From assembly GCA_024500155.1 (NCBI GenBank), contig CM044880.1:9114001-9178000 (forward strand): a DNA stretch of 64,000 nt, given 5' to 3'. Shown in pieces: positions 34,374 through 45,002 of the stretch. The DNA is from Chenopodium formosanum (Eukaryota > Streptophyta > Magnoliopsida > Caryophyllales > Amaranthaceae). Position 1 is the first letter of the stretch. Every line of letters starts with the position of its first letter. The notes beneath the pieces are model-generated. The model was not told the origin of the DNA, ran no database searches, and was given only the letters and a program-made list of their open reading frames with translations. The translations under genes and the position numbers were made by a program.

Positions 34374-35339
34374 ATGAACTCCTCTAGCCTCATACACGTA
34401 CCGAAAACGGAAGCCGAGCTAACACATCTAAAGAGCTCCCTCCCACAAGAGATATGGTTCAATGGCAACCCAATGTACCTATACCAAGGGTTTTGGACTC
34501 AAAAGTTGGAATCCTTGGTTGCTTTTCAAAACCATTTTGAAGCTCATGATGCTGATATCTTTGTTACAAGTGCTCGAAAAGCCGGTACAACTTGGCTCAA
34601 AGCGCTTGTGTATGCCATTTGCAACCGCGCAAATCACCCACCTTTAGAAAGCCCCTTACTCGTTCATAACCCTCATGAGTTAGTCCCTCAGTTAGAGTCC
34701 AACACCTACTTTCGTTCGAAGTGTCCGGATCTTAGTAGTGTTAAGTCTCCTAGACTTTTCGGCACCCATGTTCCTTATCCTTCATTGCCTAGTTCGATCA
34801 AGAACACTAATTGCAAAATCATTTACATTTCTAGAAACCCATTCGACACCTTGGTGTCATCATTTTTGTTTTATCAAAATGTGGATGATAATAAGACTCT
34901 AAAACCAGAGTTATTGGGTCAATATTTTGATATGTTTTGTGAGGGGAGAATTCCGTTTGGTCCTTTTGAGGATCATGTGTTGGGATACTGGAAGCAGAGC
35001 TTAGAGCGGCCACATAAGGTGTTGTTTATTAAGTACGAAGATTTGAAGGCGGATCCTAAACCTCACTTAAAGAAAGTGGCGGAGTTTGTAGGATGCCCGT
35101 TTTCGAAAGAAGAAGAGATGGGAGGTGTTATTGATGGTATTGTCAAGTTGTGTAGCTTAGAGAAGCTAAAAGACGTCGCAACGTCGAAAAAGAGTGGTAG
35201 GGTTTATTCTTCAACTCAAAATGAGAAGTTCTTCCGAAAAGGGGTTGTTGGAGATTGGGTTAATTATTTGAGTCCATCTATGGTTGAGAGACTTGAGAAG
35301 CTCATGCAAGAGAAATTTAGTGGTTCTGGCCTAATGTAA
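34374..35339 (+). CDS. Cytosolic sulfotransferase (flavonol sulfotransferase-like)
   Basis: Predicted soluble cytosolic enzyme transferring a sulfonate group from PAPS to a small acceptor such as a flavonoid, steroid or glucosinolate-type compound; the acceptor cannot be told from sequence. The intronless 321-residue protein has the usual SOT length. Motifs: PAPS loop RKAGTTWLK at 68-76 with Lys69, catalytic His132 in GTHVPY, 3'-phosphate site YISRNPFDTLVS (Arg154, Ser162), and the C-terminal RKGVVGDW at 288-295. The loop lacks the usual Pro and Ser/Thr/Cys (normally PKSGTTW-like). It is followed by a tandem paralogue on the same strand 2.3 kb downstream. No frame lesion; the start is the first ATG in a good context after GAGCAATA. 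Confidence 0.92.
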   Translation: MNSSSLIHVPKTEAELTHLKSSLPQEIWFNGNPMYLYQGFWTQKLESLVAFQNHFEAHDADIFVTSARKAGTTWLKALVYAICNRANHPPLESPLLVHNPHELVPQLESNTYFRSKCPDLSSVKSPRLFGTHVPYPSLPSSIKNTNCKIIYISRNPFDTLVSSFLFYQNVDDNKTLKPELLGQYFDMFCEGRIPFGPFEDHVLGYWKQSLERPHKVLFIKYEDLKADPKPHLKKVAEFVGCPFSKEEEMGGVIDGIVKLCSLEKLKDVATSKKSGRVYSSTQNEKFFRKGVVGDWVNYLSPSMVERLEKLMQEKFSGSGLM

Positions 35340-35462
35340 GATTGCTTGTTTTTATTTCCTCTGTTATAAATGAATTATTGTTTGTTTTAGTCCTACATGT
35401 CTCTAAGAAATAGTCCCTAGAATCCTCTTTCATTAAAACTCTTTATAAATTAAAGTTAAATC

Positions 35463-35888
35463 ATCTCCAATGGTGAGACTCAAATTTGAGTATTAAAATA
35501 CAAAATGAGTTGTTTTTTTACCTTCAATGGTACCGTACTTACTTCTCAATTTCGCAACTCATGTGAAGCCTAATTTCCCGATGGTGAAACTCTCTAAAAT
35601 ATAAAAATGTCACTTTCAATTTATAGCTCACCAAATTCATTTCTTTTTTTAATTTCAAATATTATAAGATTAAAAAAAAGGTAAAACTTAAATAAAATTA
35701 CAAAATATATTAGAATATTGACAAGGGACCCACACTTTTTGTCAAATGAGACTCAATGTTGAGTATCTAAACTTAGCAACTTTCTTTTGGAGTTGCTAAA
35801 TTTAGATACCAACTTATTGGTATACATTGCAAAAAATACTCTCTCTCTCTCCTAAAAATACTCACTTGAGTTTCACCATTAAAAAGGG
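35463..35888. mobile_element. MITE with CTCCAATGGTGAGACTCAA ends
   Basis: The left end TCTCCAATGGTGAGACTCAA and the complement of the right end (AATGGTGAAACTCAAGTGAG) match imperfectly over about 30 bp. AT-rich, no coding. Superfamily not determined. Confidence 0.55.
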
Positions 35889-35935
35889 TCTAAAAAAGAT
35901 TGTTGATCTGAGGCAATTTTTTAAAGGACGTAAGG

Positions 35936-36790
35936 ATTGATGGCAATGGGTCTAGGACTTGACCTATACCCTGTTAGACTCGACCCTTATCATAGGGTTT
36001 GGGTCCTAAAATTTTAGACCCAACGAAACTGGATGGATCGGATTTGAATTTAACTTTAATGGATAGGGTTTGAATCCGAGTCTAAAAGGTTTAGACCCAT
36101 ATGATTTGGGTTTCTCATATTATAGAATCTTGATGATGAAATAGATGACGAAATGGAATTTAATAGTGCTATCATATGAAATGCAGGACTTAATGCACCA
36201 AAGAAGACTTGCTGCATGCTACAACTTTGTTTTTAAGAATTTTTTCTATTTAAAATATGTGGATTGTTTATGAACTACTTCCTCCGTTCTTTTTTACTTG
36301 ACCCGCTTTGACTTTTACACTATTCAACACTTCTCTTTTGACCGTTTTTTATGAATGATATGTAAGGAAAAATATATTCATATGATATCTTTTTTAATTC
36401 GTCTCAATAAGTACTATCGTAATATACAACTTTTATAATTTTTACTTGTAAAGAATTAAAATTATTGATCGCTAAAGTTTTGCATTGGCAAGCGTGATAA
36501 AAGAAACAGGTCAAATAAAAAAAACAGATGAAGTAGTAATTTAGTACAGTAGTATCAAGATTATTTAATGTATCCTAATTTATAGTAGTCACACTATCCT
36601 AATAGGATAGTTTAAATATTTTAATAAATATACATAGTATAATAAAACTGTAGTTAGACTATTTTGGACCCATTTTAGACACGCTAGACATGTGGATTTG
36701 GGTCTGAGTCTGATTGTTTTAGACCGTGGATTTGGATCCACCTCCAAAAATCTGGGTTTGGGCCAGATCCGGCCTATTGTCATGCAATGG
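35936..36790. mobile_element. Possible hAT-like relic with GGGTCTAG-type ends
   Basis: The left part repeats GGGTCTAGGAC/TTAGACCCA words and the right part has their complements (TTTGGGTCTGAGTCTGATTG), in the same style as the hAT element at 11023. Ends TGGCAATGGGTC and TGACAATAGGCC (complement) match loosely; no clear TSD. It contains a complete Stowaway at 36276-36535. Confidence 0.35.
36276..36535. mobile_element. Stowaway-type MITE
   Basis: 260 bp with imperfect inverted ends TACTTCCTCCGTTCTTTTTT and (complement) TACTTCATCTGTTTTTTTTA, TA-bounded, AT-rich. Confidence 0.7.
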
Positions 36791-36814
36791 TGTATTGCCT
36801 TTTTTGACATATAT

Positions 36815-36894
36815 TACCTCCGTTACAGGTTATGTGCGACATTTTTCCTCTTTACTTTATGTCAAATCGTTGCACATAACCTGTAACGGAGGTA
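36815..36894. mobile_element. 80-bp hairpin MITE
   Basis: A perfect 23-bp inverted repeat beginning TACCTCCGTTACAGGTTATG with a loop of about 34 bp. Ends resemble Stowaway (CTCCGT) but the element is minimal. It would form a strong hairpin in RNA. Confidence 0.75.
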
Positions 36895-37672
36895 GTATGT
36901 TTTTCATTAATGGTGCCCTAGGCTACTTTAAACACTTTAATTGATTAAGCAAGCTCATTCTTTGTATATATTTATTTAATTATCCATAAAATCTTGACAT
37001 TTTAGGCTTGCTTGTAAATTCAAAATTGTATGTTTTTGAATACTTTTGCTCTTTAATACCCTAAAGTGTCCCCAAAATTTCGTGTCATTATGTTTTTGTT
37101 TTTTTTTCTTTACTAGAAAATACTTTAATTTTATATTTTAAAACTTTATTAAATGTTTATATTTATTTTTCCTTTGTCATATAAAATGCCTCTACTTTTA
37201 CTAATTATACACTCTATCCATTACCTGGCTAAGTGCTAATTAAAAAGAATAATGTGGAGGTATAAAATTAATGTCGGACACTATATTATGGCCTATGGGA
37301 CATAGTAACAATTAATTTGTCTACCGTTACGGACTACCAGAGGTAAATCAATCATGCAAGAATACATCAATAAATAAACTAATAACATGAAATTTTTTAA
37401 TATTTATTTTTTTCAGCTGCTTCACGAGGGTCTGATTAAGTAATACTACAATTAACAAGACATCATACCCACGTCCCACTCCACGACGGTCCATGCATGA
37501 CTTTTTGTCATTAGTAATCTTTTTATATCATTGCACAAAATCGATCATTGTAATTATATATTAAAGTACTCTTAAAAAAGAAATCCATCAATAATGTCAT
37601 TTAATTATTCCATGCTCTCTTCATATCAATATCATAGCTCTTGTATTTGCAATTGTGTATTTCATTTAAGCA

Positions 37673-38623
37673 ATGGAAACCATTATTTCAACAAACACAG
37701 AAAAACTGAAAAACTCCCTACCAAAAGAGTTGTGGTTTGATGGTTATCCCTTGTACTTCTACCAAGGCTTTTGGGCTCCAACACTTGAATGCATAACTTC
37801 CTTTCAAAACCATTTTGAAGCTCAAGAAACTGATATCTTCGCAACCAGCTTTCGCAAAGTAGGCACAACTTGGCTCAAATCCTTGGTGTTTGCCATTTGT
37901 GACCGCGCAAATCATCCACCTTCAAAGAGCCCCTTACTCACTCATAACCCTCATGAGTTAGTCCCCCAATTCGAGTCCAATATTTATGCTAAATCAAAGA
38001 GTCCAAATCTTAGCACCATTAAGTCTCCTAGGCTTTTTGGTACACACATCCCATTTTCGTCCTTGCCAAGTTCAATCAAGGGCGACTCAAAGAGCAATAT
38101 CATATATATCTTTAGAAATCCATTTGACACTTTTGTGTCCTCTTGGTTGTTTTATAAAAAAGTGGATAGTCACAAGGCTAATATGCCACCTAACATGTTT
38201 AACCAATTTTTTGACATGTTTTGTGAAGGGAAAGTTCCTTTTGGACCGTACCCTAATCATGCATTAGGGTATTGGAGGGAGAGCCTCAAGAGGCCGGAGA
38301 AGGTGTTGTTTATTAAGTACGAAGATTTGAAGGCAGATCCTAAACCTCAATTGAAAATAATTGCGGAATTTATAGGATTTCCATTTTCAAATCAAGAGGA
38401 GCAAGGAGGTGTCATTGATAATATTATCAAGTTATGCGGCATTGATAATATGAAAAAGGTCGCGGTAGATAGTGAACAAGTTTATCCTCTTATTCAAAAT
38501 GATATTTTCTTCCGTAAAGGGGTGGTAGGAGATTGGACTAATCATTTGACTCCATCCATGGTGGAGAAGCTTGGGAAGATTATGGAAGGAAAATTCTACA
38601 ATACCGGTTTAACATATATGTAA
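37673..38623 (+). CDS. Cytosolic sulfotransferase, tandem paralogue
   Basis: Intronless 316-residue PAPS-dependent sulfotransferase, clearly related to the gene at 34374 across its whole length (shared FGPF/FGPYxxHxLGYW, VLFIKYEDLKADPKP). Motifs: PAPS loop RKVGTTWLK at 61-69 with Lys62, catalytic His125 in GTHIPF, IFRNPFDTFVSS for the 3'-phosphate, RKGVVGDW at 281-288. As in the neighbour, the loop starts with Arg instead of Pro, and the small polar residue is Val here. The acceptor is probably a plant phenolic or hormone-like compound (family knowledge, not shown). The start ATG follows CATTTAAGCA. The tandem arrangement suggests local duplication and possible substrate divergence. No lesion. 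Confidence 0.92.
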   Translation: METIISTNTEKLKNSLPKELWFDGYPLYFYQGFWAPTLECITSFQNHFEAQETDIFATSFRKVGTTWLKSLVFAICDRANHPPSKSPLLTHNPHELVPQFESNIYAKSKSPNLSTIKSPRLFGTHIPFSSLPSSIKGDSKSNIIYIFRNPFDTFVSSWLFYKKVDSHKANMPPNMFNQFFDMFCEGKVPFGPYPNHALGYWRESLKRPEKVLFIKYEDLKADPKPQLKIIAEFIGFPFSNQEEQGGVIDNIIKLCGIDNMKKVAVDSEQVYPLIQNDIFFRKGVVGDWTNHLTPSMVEKLGKIMEGKFYNTGLTYM

Positions 38624-38962
38624 GAATGATTGTCATCATAACCTTAACTAAAATGTGCTTTAATTTGTATTTGCTTTGTGGTAAAATAATCGATCACATA
38701 TGATGGGTGATCTACGCTTGTATTTATTTCTATTCTTAAATATGTTTCCTAGCGCTTGGTACCAAGTGTAAGGGAACAAGCTTGGAACGGCTTAGGGATA
38801 TCCCCAACCCCCTTATTTGTATTGCCAAGTAGTTTATATTGTCTGTAACCCCAATCCCCTTTTAGCTTTTGTATTAGTTTGATTAAGAGGTTTTAATTTG
38901 CTCGTTATTGTCTAATGTTAGTTGAGAGCTAGCCTTCTTTTGACCGTCGTCAACAATTAAAA

Positions 38963-39002
<40 letters not shown>

Positions 39003-39345
39003 TTTATTATTAGAGGCTTAGATCCATAATTACTTGATATAATTGATCTGGTATAAATTTATTAATTTTCTAATTAGAGCTTTTGATTGAGCTGACCTTC
39101 TAACAATGATTATTAGCAAAGCCGAGATCATAGACGCACACAAAAGTTTTGTAACCAAACAACCCCAAAATTGGCTGCCTAATTGCCTATAAACCGCCTC
39201 ACAGCCCAATAAACCACAATATCACTTATCCTTTTCCTGAACATTCCACCAAAAATAGAAATTCCTGAAAACAAATCCTTCTAAATTTCCCAAATCAAAC
39301 TCCTCTCAAATCTCAATCAAACCCTAATTCTCTCTCATCGCAAAA
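38624..39345. other. 3' UTR of the sulfotransferase gene and promoter of the next gene
   Basis: No gene seen. A poly-A run of about 37 bp at 38963-39000 may be the tail of an old retroposon. A CT-rich leader TCTCAATCAAACCCTAATTC just before the ATG at 39346 includes AAACCCTAA, a telo-box word. Confidence 0.5.
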
Positions 39346-39870
39346 ATGGAGGTCACCGGAGAAAACCTCACCCTTCTCCAGAAAATCCGGCCACCAAATC
39401 TCGAAGACGCCGGCTTAGAAGACTGCGCTTTACCTCCAGATTTGATCAAAGAAGCTTTTCTCAAAGCAGCCTCCGCCGTTGGCTCACGCGCCGCCTCTGT
39501 TTTCGCCGGCGACGATGACGAGATCGACGGCGGATGTGTGAGTGATCCTTGGATTGAAAAACACGCGCCGTCGGATGCATTGGTGGGGGTTGAACCTGAG
39601 AAATCGCCTCCGGGAGCATGCGCCGCCGGGAAGGGTGGCGCGTTGGTCGGAGATGGTGAGGCGGCGGGTGATGTGGTGGTAGTCGGAGAGAAAAATGGGG
39701 AGGAGGTGGAAAATGAAGTGGTGATTGTTGGCGGTAATGACGGTGGCCAAGGCGGGGATTGTGTTGATGCGTTAAGGGGATTGGAGATTAAGGGGAAGAA
39801 AGAAGATGATGAAGAAGAACAAGATGAGAAGAAACCTACTTTAGTTGAGGGTTTTTTTTTTAATACTTGA
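39346..39870 (+). CDS. Small acidic protein of unknown function
   Basis: Single-exon frame of 174 residues. The N-terminus (about 1-55) looks like a folded helical segment (LEDCALPPDLIKEAFLKAASAVGSRAAS); the middle is rich in Gly, Val and Glu; residues about 150-165 form a Lys/Glu/Asp tract. It ends LVEGFFFNT. There is no signal peptide or transmembrane helix. Its base composition is strikingly GC-rich compared with the flanks, which supports real coding. The stop follows a T-run, so a frameshift that shortened the end cannot be excluded. I do not recognise a named domain; it resembles plant conserved proteins without assigned function. Confidence 0.7.
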   Translation: MEVTGENLTLLQKIRPPNLEDAGLEDCALPPDLIKEAFLKAASAVGSRAASVFAGDDDEIDGGCVSDPWIEKHAPSDALVGVEPEKSPPGACAAGKGGALVGDGEAAGDVVVVGEKNGEEVENEVVIVGGNDGGQGGDCVDALRGLEIKGKKEDDEEEQDEKKPTLVEGFFFNT

Positions 39871-41172
39871 AAAACACTCCTTAAAAGTTGAAGGTTTTTG
39901 TATTGTTTAGTTTTTTTTTTATGTTGTAGTTTCTGTTAATATAGAATAATGTTGTAAAATGTGAGCTTAATGAAATGGTATTTGATTCTGTTTTTGCAAA
40001 AGTTTTATTATTTAGTTTTTTTTTTTTATTTTGCAAAAGTTGTAAGGATACGAAAATCCGAGGAAGTTTTAAGAACTTTAAAAGAATAGAATTTCCAAAC
40101 AAAGAATAGAAGCCTCAATTCGGTCTAAACATATCAAAGCTCAAGGATGGAAATCTGATCAATTTCTTTAAACTTTGACTTGGAGAAATTGAAGCTTCCC
40201 CGGGGCATTGGGATGATGTTCGATAGGCAGTGCGGTATTTTATGCTCACGGCTCACCTAGTGATAACAAAGGATTTGCCCATGCTCAACTCGTACACAAA
40301 TTTGCCTTAGGCCACTTGAAAAATCGAGTTAGGTTAACTTTTATACTCCGTACAAGTCTATTGTCTTCCACTGTATGTAATTGGTACAATTTTGGCGAAA
40401 ATTCTACAGTAAATGACGCGTACCGATATGTACCACTAATTTAATGTACTGCAATGTACCACTATTCAATTTAATTAAATATATTATATATTTTTTGCAT
40501 TCACTTAACACAATTTGACTTTAGCTAAGATGGTAAATTGCATTATTCCTTTGTGTAGGTGTTTAAGGATTAAATCTTTGTGTTCACCATTCTCTTATTT
40601 TTTTTTTGCTCTTCTCATTTTTTTTTATTTTACATCATACAACCTATTTAGAATTACCCGTAGGACTACATTATAATTAAACATCTTATTATAAATTTTG
40701 AATATTTTACAATTATTTGATCCCTTTTGTTTTCCTTTAGACTACCTTCATAAAGAAATATGAAATACTTGTTTGATTTATTTTACATCATACAACCTAT
40801 TTAGATTACTCGTAAAAATACTTATATTATGATGCAGTATGATCTAATGAGAGGACAGAATGACAAATATATAGTCAAATTCTTTTTTAAAAAAAATATA
40901 TTATATGAATTTTAACATCCCATACACGTGTCCCTTATTTTGAAATAAATGTTTCCTGTATTTGTTTCATACTTGTATCCGTGTCAATATCCATTCTTAT
41001 GCAGCCTATTGTTTAACTATATAAAAATAAAGTGAAAATAGTGGTATAACATGTCCAAAGTTTTATTGTGCCAATTAATCAATTGTTTTAGAACAAATGG
41101 ATTTTTTTTTGTTCCATATATTGAAATATCGGTACTCTATTTATATGACACGTTTCTACTAGTCTTCTCTAT
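39871..41172. other. AT-rich spacer
   Basis: 3' UTR of the acidic-protein gene, then non-coding AT-rich DNA with T-runs. No gene or clear repeat structure seen. Confidence 0.55.
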
Positions 41173-41735
41173 TACTCCATCCGTTTTTAAATACTTGCTC
41201 CACTTTTCTTTTTCAACCGTTTTTAAATACTTGCTCCATTTTCTTATTTGGAAAACTTTTACTCTCTCCGTTTCACAATAATGTTCCTGTTTCGTAAATT
41301 GATGCAAATTTTTATCCAACTTTGACCGCAAATATCTTTAATATAACACTAGCAAAAATTATAAAAGTTAGATATTAATAATCTACTCACCAAGAAGATC
41401 AAACTAGATCTCATATCACTATATTTATTCTTATAGATTAAGAGAAATTTAGAAGATTCTCTCTTTCTTAAAAAAGTCAAAGATTTCAAACAAGAACACC
41501 ATTATGGAACGGAGGGAGTACAATATTTAACTGATTTCACTTACGTAGTGGACCCACCATGATCATATTTTATTAATTTCATATTATCTCTCCTCCAATT
41601 GTTTCCACTACTTTTGCTTTTTACAATTTTTTTTATTGTTCCACATACCTCACTAACTCCATATATTATTAATTTCTCCAATTTCTCCTAAAACTCTGCG
41701 CATGAAGAAATAGAGCAATAAAAACGGAGGGAGTA
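41173..41735. mobile_element. Stowaway MITE carrying a second Stowaway
   Basis: The outer element has ends TACTCCATCCGTTTTTA and (complement) TACTCCCTCCGTTTTTA. A second element lies inside at 41260-41520. A short duplication of GTTTTTAAATACTTGCTCC occurs near its left end (41183 and 41218). Confidence 0.75.
41260..41520. mobile_element. Inner Stowaway MITE
   Basis: 261 bp, ends TACTCTCTCCGTTTCACAAT and (complement) TACTCCCTCCGTTCCATAAT, nested in the outer Stowaway. Confidence 0.75.
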
Positions 41736-41825
41736 CTTCTGTTGTCCTATTTTCTACATTTCAAAATAAATAAATGACATGTTTTGACTTGTTACGATAT
41801 TCGCACAAGGTCTAGTTTGATTAAG

Positions 41826-41890
41826 GGTCTATTCACATTTACTTAATTTCAGTTCAGTTCAACTCCAATTAGTTCAGTTTAGTTCAGTTC
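41826..41890. mobile_element. Fragment of the GTTCAGTTCAG MITE family
   Basis: GGGTCTATTCACATTTACTT followed by AGTTCAGTTCAACTCC-like words, related to the elements at 44053, 49067, 50796 and 58585. Only one end is present. Confidence 0.5.
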
Positions 41891-42212
41891 AGCTCTTGGA
41901 TATACAAATGTGTGAGTGGAAAGTGATTTTACAAAAGTGGTGAAAGCAATTACGTGCTTGAACAATGGTGCTACTCCTATTCACCTCCTATTTGATGATA
42001 TTAGATTGGATAGCTTATCGTTTGATTTCTTTAATATCTCTCATATTACCTCCTACTCGTATTACTTATTCTACTATAACCTCAGTTATATTATTAATGT
42101 AAAAAAGAAAGTAGCAATTATAGAATAACACCATTCAACAATAAGTCAATAATACATGAGATAAATCAAGATAGCTGCTCCATTCAAAAAAAAAAAAAAA
42201 AAAAAAAAAAAA

Positions 42213-42860
42213 TTAAGATAGCTGCTTGAGATCAATGGATGCATCTCCCAAAATAGCACGCTTAAATAGTGTAGCTTCATTAAATTCGCTAGTGATGAGT
42301 TTTGCCAAATACTTAAGTCGTTCAATTCTCATGGATGCCGTCTGCATTAAAAAAATAAAAAAAAATAAAAAAAAACACTCAACCTTGTATTTATCACTCT
42401 ATTATATATATAAAAGTTATAAATCAATCTAATTCAACTTTACTGTATAGAATATTTTTTACCAATCTGATTTATTTTCAGCTTCAATATATTTTAAGAT
42501 GTACATGCCACAATCAGTTCTGCATAAAGTAATATAAATTTATATAAATTTGATTAAGAATCGATTGTAAAATGAAAGTAAAATGTTAACATTATTACAA
42601 TAATATTCCAATATGATCTGCATTATCATTTTTTTCCTGCATTTAAATAAGTGTTTACATATATTGATAGGAATATGTAAGCATCCAATTAATTATATAT
42701 AAGACTATAAGATGTATAGAAAAATAATTTACCTTGATGCAAATATTCTCTGTACAATTGTGAGCATGTTGTTTTGAAGGAGTCAAATTCAAATCCATCG
42801 ATTAGTTTCTTTGACCAAGCAACAATAAACTCAGACCATATAATAGGTAATTTGCAAAAT
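42213..42860 (-). CDS. Two exons of an unidentified plant gene (fragment)
   Basis: Minus-strand exon 42733-42860 is bounded by TTTTTCAG and GGTAAATT and encodes about 42 residues including LPIIWSEFIVAWSKKLIDG. The last exon 42213-42341 follows a TTAATGCAG acceptor and encodes 42 residues beginning TASMRIERLKYLAKLI, then a stop. Both read as ordinary protein and have plausible splice sites. Their phases do not join (phase 1 donor, phase 0 acceptor), so a small exon between them is missed or lost. No upstream exons were found before 43870. This is either the 3' end of a gene with unseen exons or a decayed copy; I do not recognise the family. Confidence 0.5.
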
Positions 42861-43737
42861 CTGAAAAATTAAACAAAAATATTAAAGAGGTACGAAATGA
42901 GAAATCTACCCAACAATGACAAAGTCAAGAATTTAAGTAAAATAGTTGATCGAATTTGAAAATTGTAATTGACATCTAAATACTCACGGAAATTAAAGAA
43001 TCTTTTTACCAAGATTTTATATAAACTAATAAAAAAAAATACTAATAGATCAGGGGGGTGGGATTGAATCCAAAAAGAAATAAAATACAAATTAGTACTC
43101 CGTATAATACTAATATTGGTATTTATATTATATAAAAATTGCAAGTTTGATTACAAACTAAGTCCATTAATTAAACGTCCTAGTATAATGCAATGGTGAA
43201 CAGAATTAGATGAAGAGTGACATTATACTGTCAATTAAGAATTTGACTCGAAATTATAAAAGCCTCATATGCATTTATCTATACTCTAATTGACTAAAAA
43301 TGTATAAAAAAACAAAAAATTATAAGAATTGACTAATAACAAGTAATAGAGTAGCAAATCACACAGTAGTATCGTGGTATGGAGCACTTTCACCATGATT
43401 TTATATAAACTAATAAAAAAAAATCATAAATTGCAAAAATTGAAATAACATCAACAATTCATAACAAAAGCTGAAGAAACATTACGAGGGAGAAGAATAG
43501 AATTACTTGACAAATGCATGCCGAGATTAGGGTTAGGGTTTTTTAGGGTTACGTTTTAGATTAATGAAAAGAGAGATTAATATTGAAAAAAACTAACAAA
43601 TTACCTCAATTGAATCTTAAAATTAAAGATGTTGAATAATGTTGTCCCCAAATTACAATTGCTTCAAGATTTAAATGTGATGAATGAAAATAACGAAGGA
43701 CGTACGTAGAATGGGAGAGCGAGAACGATAGAAACTG

Positions 43738-43789
<52 letters not shown>

Positions 43790-44052
43790 ACGTGAGAAAT
43801 ATAAAAGGAATTAGGTGTTTTCCTATATATATATAATTTAGTAATACATAGCAGTAACATTTATGGTACATAGTAGTATTTATCATGCACTGTAGACTCT
43901 CCCCAATTTTGGACTGTACATTATTTTGTAATTAGCTTATTTTGTAATTAGCTTCTATTTACAAAAGTCAATGCAACAAATCTTCTTCAAACAAAGAATA
44001 ATAATTAGCATGCAAAACAGAACAATTTAGGTACTCCATATAATGTTAGATT
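42861..44052. other. AT-rich region with telomere-like words and poly-A
   Basis: No firm gene. It contains TTAGGGTTAGGG and TTTTTTAGGGTTA at 43526-43551, a poly-A run of about 49 bp at 43738-43786, and two near copies of a 33-bp word containing GATTTTATATAAACTAATAA (near 43013 and 43398). Confidence 0.5.
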
Positions 44053-44162
44053 TAGGGCTTGTTCTTATTGACTGAACTCAACTGAACTAAATTAAATTGA
44101 ATATTTTATAAGAGAAGGAAATTAGGAGCTGAACTGAATTTCAACGGAAGAGAACAAGCTCC
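44053..44162. mobile_element. Short MITE with AGGGCTTGTTCT ends
   Basis: Left AGGGCTTGTTCTTATTGACT, right AAGAGAACAAGCTC, with CTGAACTCAACTGAACT words inside; about 110 bp. Same family as 49067-49241. Confidence 0.6.
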
Positions 44163-44522
44163 GACTTATGTAGTGCAATTCTACAAATAAGCTATGCATA
44201 TTTCCACTTGAAGAGTGAACCATTATACATCTTGTTTATTATGCTTTCAAAATAGGAAGTAGTCTTGTTAAATGCACTTTAACCTTTGTTATATGGGTTT
44301 AACACGATTATGAGTTACTCATATAAAATTAAAAGCCATTCAAATAAAAGGAAAAAGAAAAGAGAAGAAATGGATAGATAAGGGTTTGAATATTTATCAG
44401 CTAAATGACTTCGCAAGTTTTGTCCATTACTGAAAAAAAATGATACACCATAGTTAACAAACGATGGAAATATCTACATATTCTCTAATGAAAATTTTAT
44501 TTGAAGACAAAAGGAATTAAAT

Positions 44523-44654
44523 GAGAGATCTCAGACATCCAAGGAAGGATAAAAACAGCATTAGCTCTCAAGTCTGCGCAGACGAAAGCTCTAGGGCGGC
44601 CACTGCGAATGTTTTTGAGAAACAAGCCTTTTAATTTAGCATCATTGACCTCTC
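44523..44654 (-). ncRNA. U14 box C/D snoRNA, copy 1
   Basis: Read on the minus strand: terminal stem GAGAGGTC/GATCTCTC, C box ATGATGC (one change from RTGATGA), domain A ACATTCGCAGT (complementary to the conserved ACTGCGAATG of 18S rRNA), a plant-type central hairpin with GTCTGCGCAGAC, domain B CCTTCCTTGGATGT (complementary to 18S ACATCCAAGGAAGG), and D box CTGA. U14 acts in the nucleolus in early 18S processing and guides 2'-O-methylation of the C five bases from the D box. About 132 nt, the size of plant U14. Confidence 0.9.
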
Positions 44655-44735
44655 TAATCAAATTAATCATAACTCTTGATCAAAATAATTTTAACCACAA
44701 ATCACAATTGACAAAGTTTAAAAACAAAGTCTCTA

Positions 44736-44818
44736 TGTAGCCTCAGAAAGAGAGTCGAGAATCATCAAATATCAGACGGTAATTCTAACTTTGATTTTAA
44801 TTTCATCCTAAGCAACAT
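44736..44818 (-). ncRNA. Box C/D snoRNA, snoR77Y/SNORD65-like, copy a
   Basis: Minus strand: C-like box GGATGAA, guide GAATTACCG before D' TCTGA, C' TTGATGAT, D box CTGA, with a terminal stem TATGT.GC/GC.ACATA. The guide has A where the other copies have G (GTTAGAATTACC), shortening its match to 18S CGGTAATTCC. It is downstream of a U14 copy, as at 47491. Confidence 0.7.
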
Positions 44819-44847
44819 AATCAAACTTAATAATTTCAAATACTAAA

Positions 44848-45002
44848 AAATGTAATAGCACAAAACGGCTCTGTTTAATCACTAAAAATAGACCAACAGA
44901 TTCCTATCAAAATGCAAAACACTAATTAAAGTGTAATCTTGGTCTAATCATAGCATCGATAATCATCGCATTGTATGCTATTAACGACGTGGCATCGGAC
45001 CG
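44848..45002 (-). ncRNA. Candidate H/ACA snoRNA, copy a
   Basis: Minus strand: a 5' hairpin with ATAGCAT/ATGCTAT and inner CGATGATTATCG, a GGTC/GACC closing pair, H-box-like AGATTA (ANANNA), a 3' hairpin with TCTGTT/AACAGA above an internal loop, and ACA in ATTACATTT three bases from the presumed end. The copy at 47615 has TCCGTT/AACGGA, a compensatory change. Target not identified. Confidence 0.5.

Larger units (their letters stand above)
35340..37672. other. Spacer between the two sulfotransferase genes
   Basis: No gene seen. It is filled with small transposons: a MITE at 35463-35888, a possible hAT-like relic at 35936-36790 with a Stowaway inside, and a short hairpin MITE at 36815-36894. 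The last 600 bp are AT-rich and should hold the promoter of the second gene. Confidence 0.6.

Noticed and set aside
43606..43860. Minus-strand frame with a poly-Phe run
   Set aside because: Translation of a 49-bp poly-A tract.
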